A DNA stretch of 5,404 nt from JAYZDP01 sp036337765. Lineage in GTDB: Bacteria; Acidobacteriota; Thermoanaerobaculia; Multivoradales; Multivoraceae. The notes under the pieces were generated by a model, which ran no database searches, was not told where the DNA came from, and saw only the letters and a list, made by a program, of their open reading frames with translations. Numbering within the stretch: position 1 is the stretch's first letter; the number at the start of each line of letters is the position of its first letter. This document shows, piece after piece, positions 5,262-5,404 of this stretch. Location: positions 1 through 5,404 of the forward strand of contig JAYZDP010000116.1 of the NCBI GenBank assembly GCA_036337765.1, in the 5' to 3' direction. A program made the position numbers and the translations under genes.

Positions 5262-5404
5262 CTAGCGCGCTGCTCGGTGGGTTGCGAGCCGGCCGAGAGT
5301 TCGGGTATCGCTTTTCTTTGTCGCTAGCGCCTCGATGAGTTGGAGGTAGCGCTCCATGTACGCGCCCTCGCTCCAAAGATTTTCGTAGGCCCGCCGTGCT
5401 CGCT
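5262..5404 (-). CDS. C-terminus of a probable glycosyltransferase (5'-partial, enters from right edge)
   Basis: On the minus strand, the frame beginning at 5402 is open for 46 residues to a TAG at 5264-5262. The peptide starts RARRAYENLW, continues SEGAYMERYLQLIEALA and ends with a basic tail of about 19 residues. The pattern 'AR-AYE-(L)W-S-(E)-AY-ERYL-LIE-L' is typical of the last helix of GT-B, family 4-type glycosyltransferases. The catalytic part is off the window, so the assignment rests on this tail only. It is convergent with the HPF gene, 125 bp apart. Combined with the aminotransferase it could hint at a glycan locus nearby, but the genes are on opposite strands. Confidence 0.5.
   Translation of the reverse strand, partial: RARRAYENLWSEGAYMERYLQLIEALATKKSDTRTLGRLATHRAAR

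Noticed and set aside
5136..5327. 63-codon plus-strand frame with a signal-peptide-like N-terminus
   Set aside because: It starts at a GTG inside the terminator stem, has no ribosome-binding site, and overlaps the better supported minus-strand glycosyltransferase end.
1..5404. Defence system, CRISPR array, insertion sequence, tRNA or attachment site
   Set aside because: No repeated spacer pattern, transposase-like protein, terminal repeats, or tRNA-like fold was seen on either strand by eye.

Overview
This is a GC-rich, gene-dense bacterial window with strong GC preference at third codon positions. Nearly all of it reads as one plus-strand run of tightly packed genes, followed by a hairpin and then the end of a convergent minus-strand gene. 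The lineage cannot be fixed from sequence alone. The LLM oxidoreductase resembles the Rv3520c-type, F420-associated subfamily, and the HPF/RaiA protein is of a type I associate with proteobacteria-like genomes. Together these fit a GC-rich F420-using lineage, such as environmental Desulfobacterota-, Myxococcota- or Binatota-like bacteria, or possibly an actinobacterium. This placement is a weak inference.

Layout. (1) 1-1317: the C-terminal ~438 residues of a sodium:solute symporter close to the vSGLT sugar-transporter type; its N-terminus lies off the left edge. (2) 1314-1550 and ~1537-1761: two very small two-helix membrane proteins that overlap the symporter and each other. (3) 1742-2389: an uncharacterised, probably soluble protein of ~215 residues. 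(4) 2386-3432: a full-length LLM-class, probably F420-dependent, oxidoreductase. (5) 3429-4703: a DegT/DnrJ/EryC1/StrS-family PLP aminotransferase. It appears to start at a CTG that overlaps the stop of the oxidoreductase gene. (6) 4750-5136: a short HPF/RaiA ribosome-hibernation-type protein. (7) 5133-5169: a 16-bp hairpin, probably a terminator, that contains the stop codon of gene 6. (8) 5262-5404, minus strand: the C-terminal 46 residues of a gene that looks like a glycosyltransferase.

How the genes may work together. The first six genes overlap at each junction (ATGA, ~14 bp, 20 bp, ATGA, CTGA), which points to one polycistronic message with translational coupling. The first part looks like a transport module, a Na+-driven symporter with two small membrane proteins and one soluble protein. 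The second part is a pair of metabolic enzymes, a flavin/deazaflavin oxidoreductase and an aminotransferase of the type used on sugars and cyclitols. No pathway can be named with confidence. The HPF gene sits 46 bp downstream with its own good ribosome-binding site and may only be co-transcribed. I saw no mobile element, CRISPR, tRNA or rRNA. The points most worth following up are the non-canonical start codons and the set of small uncharacterised proteins coupled to the symporter.
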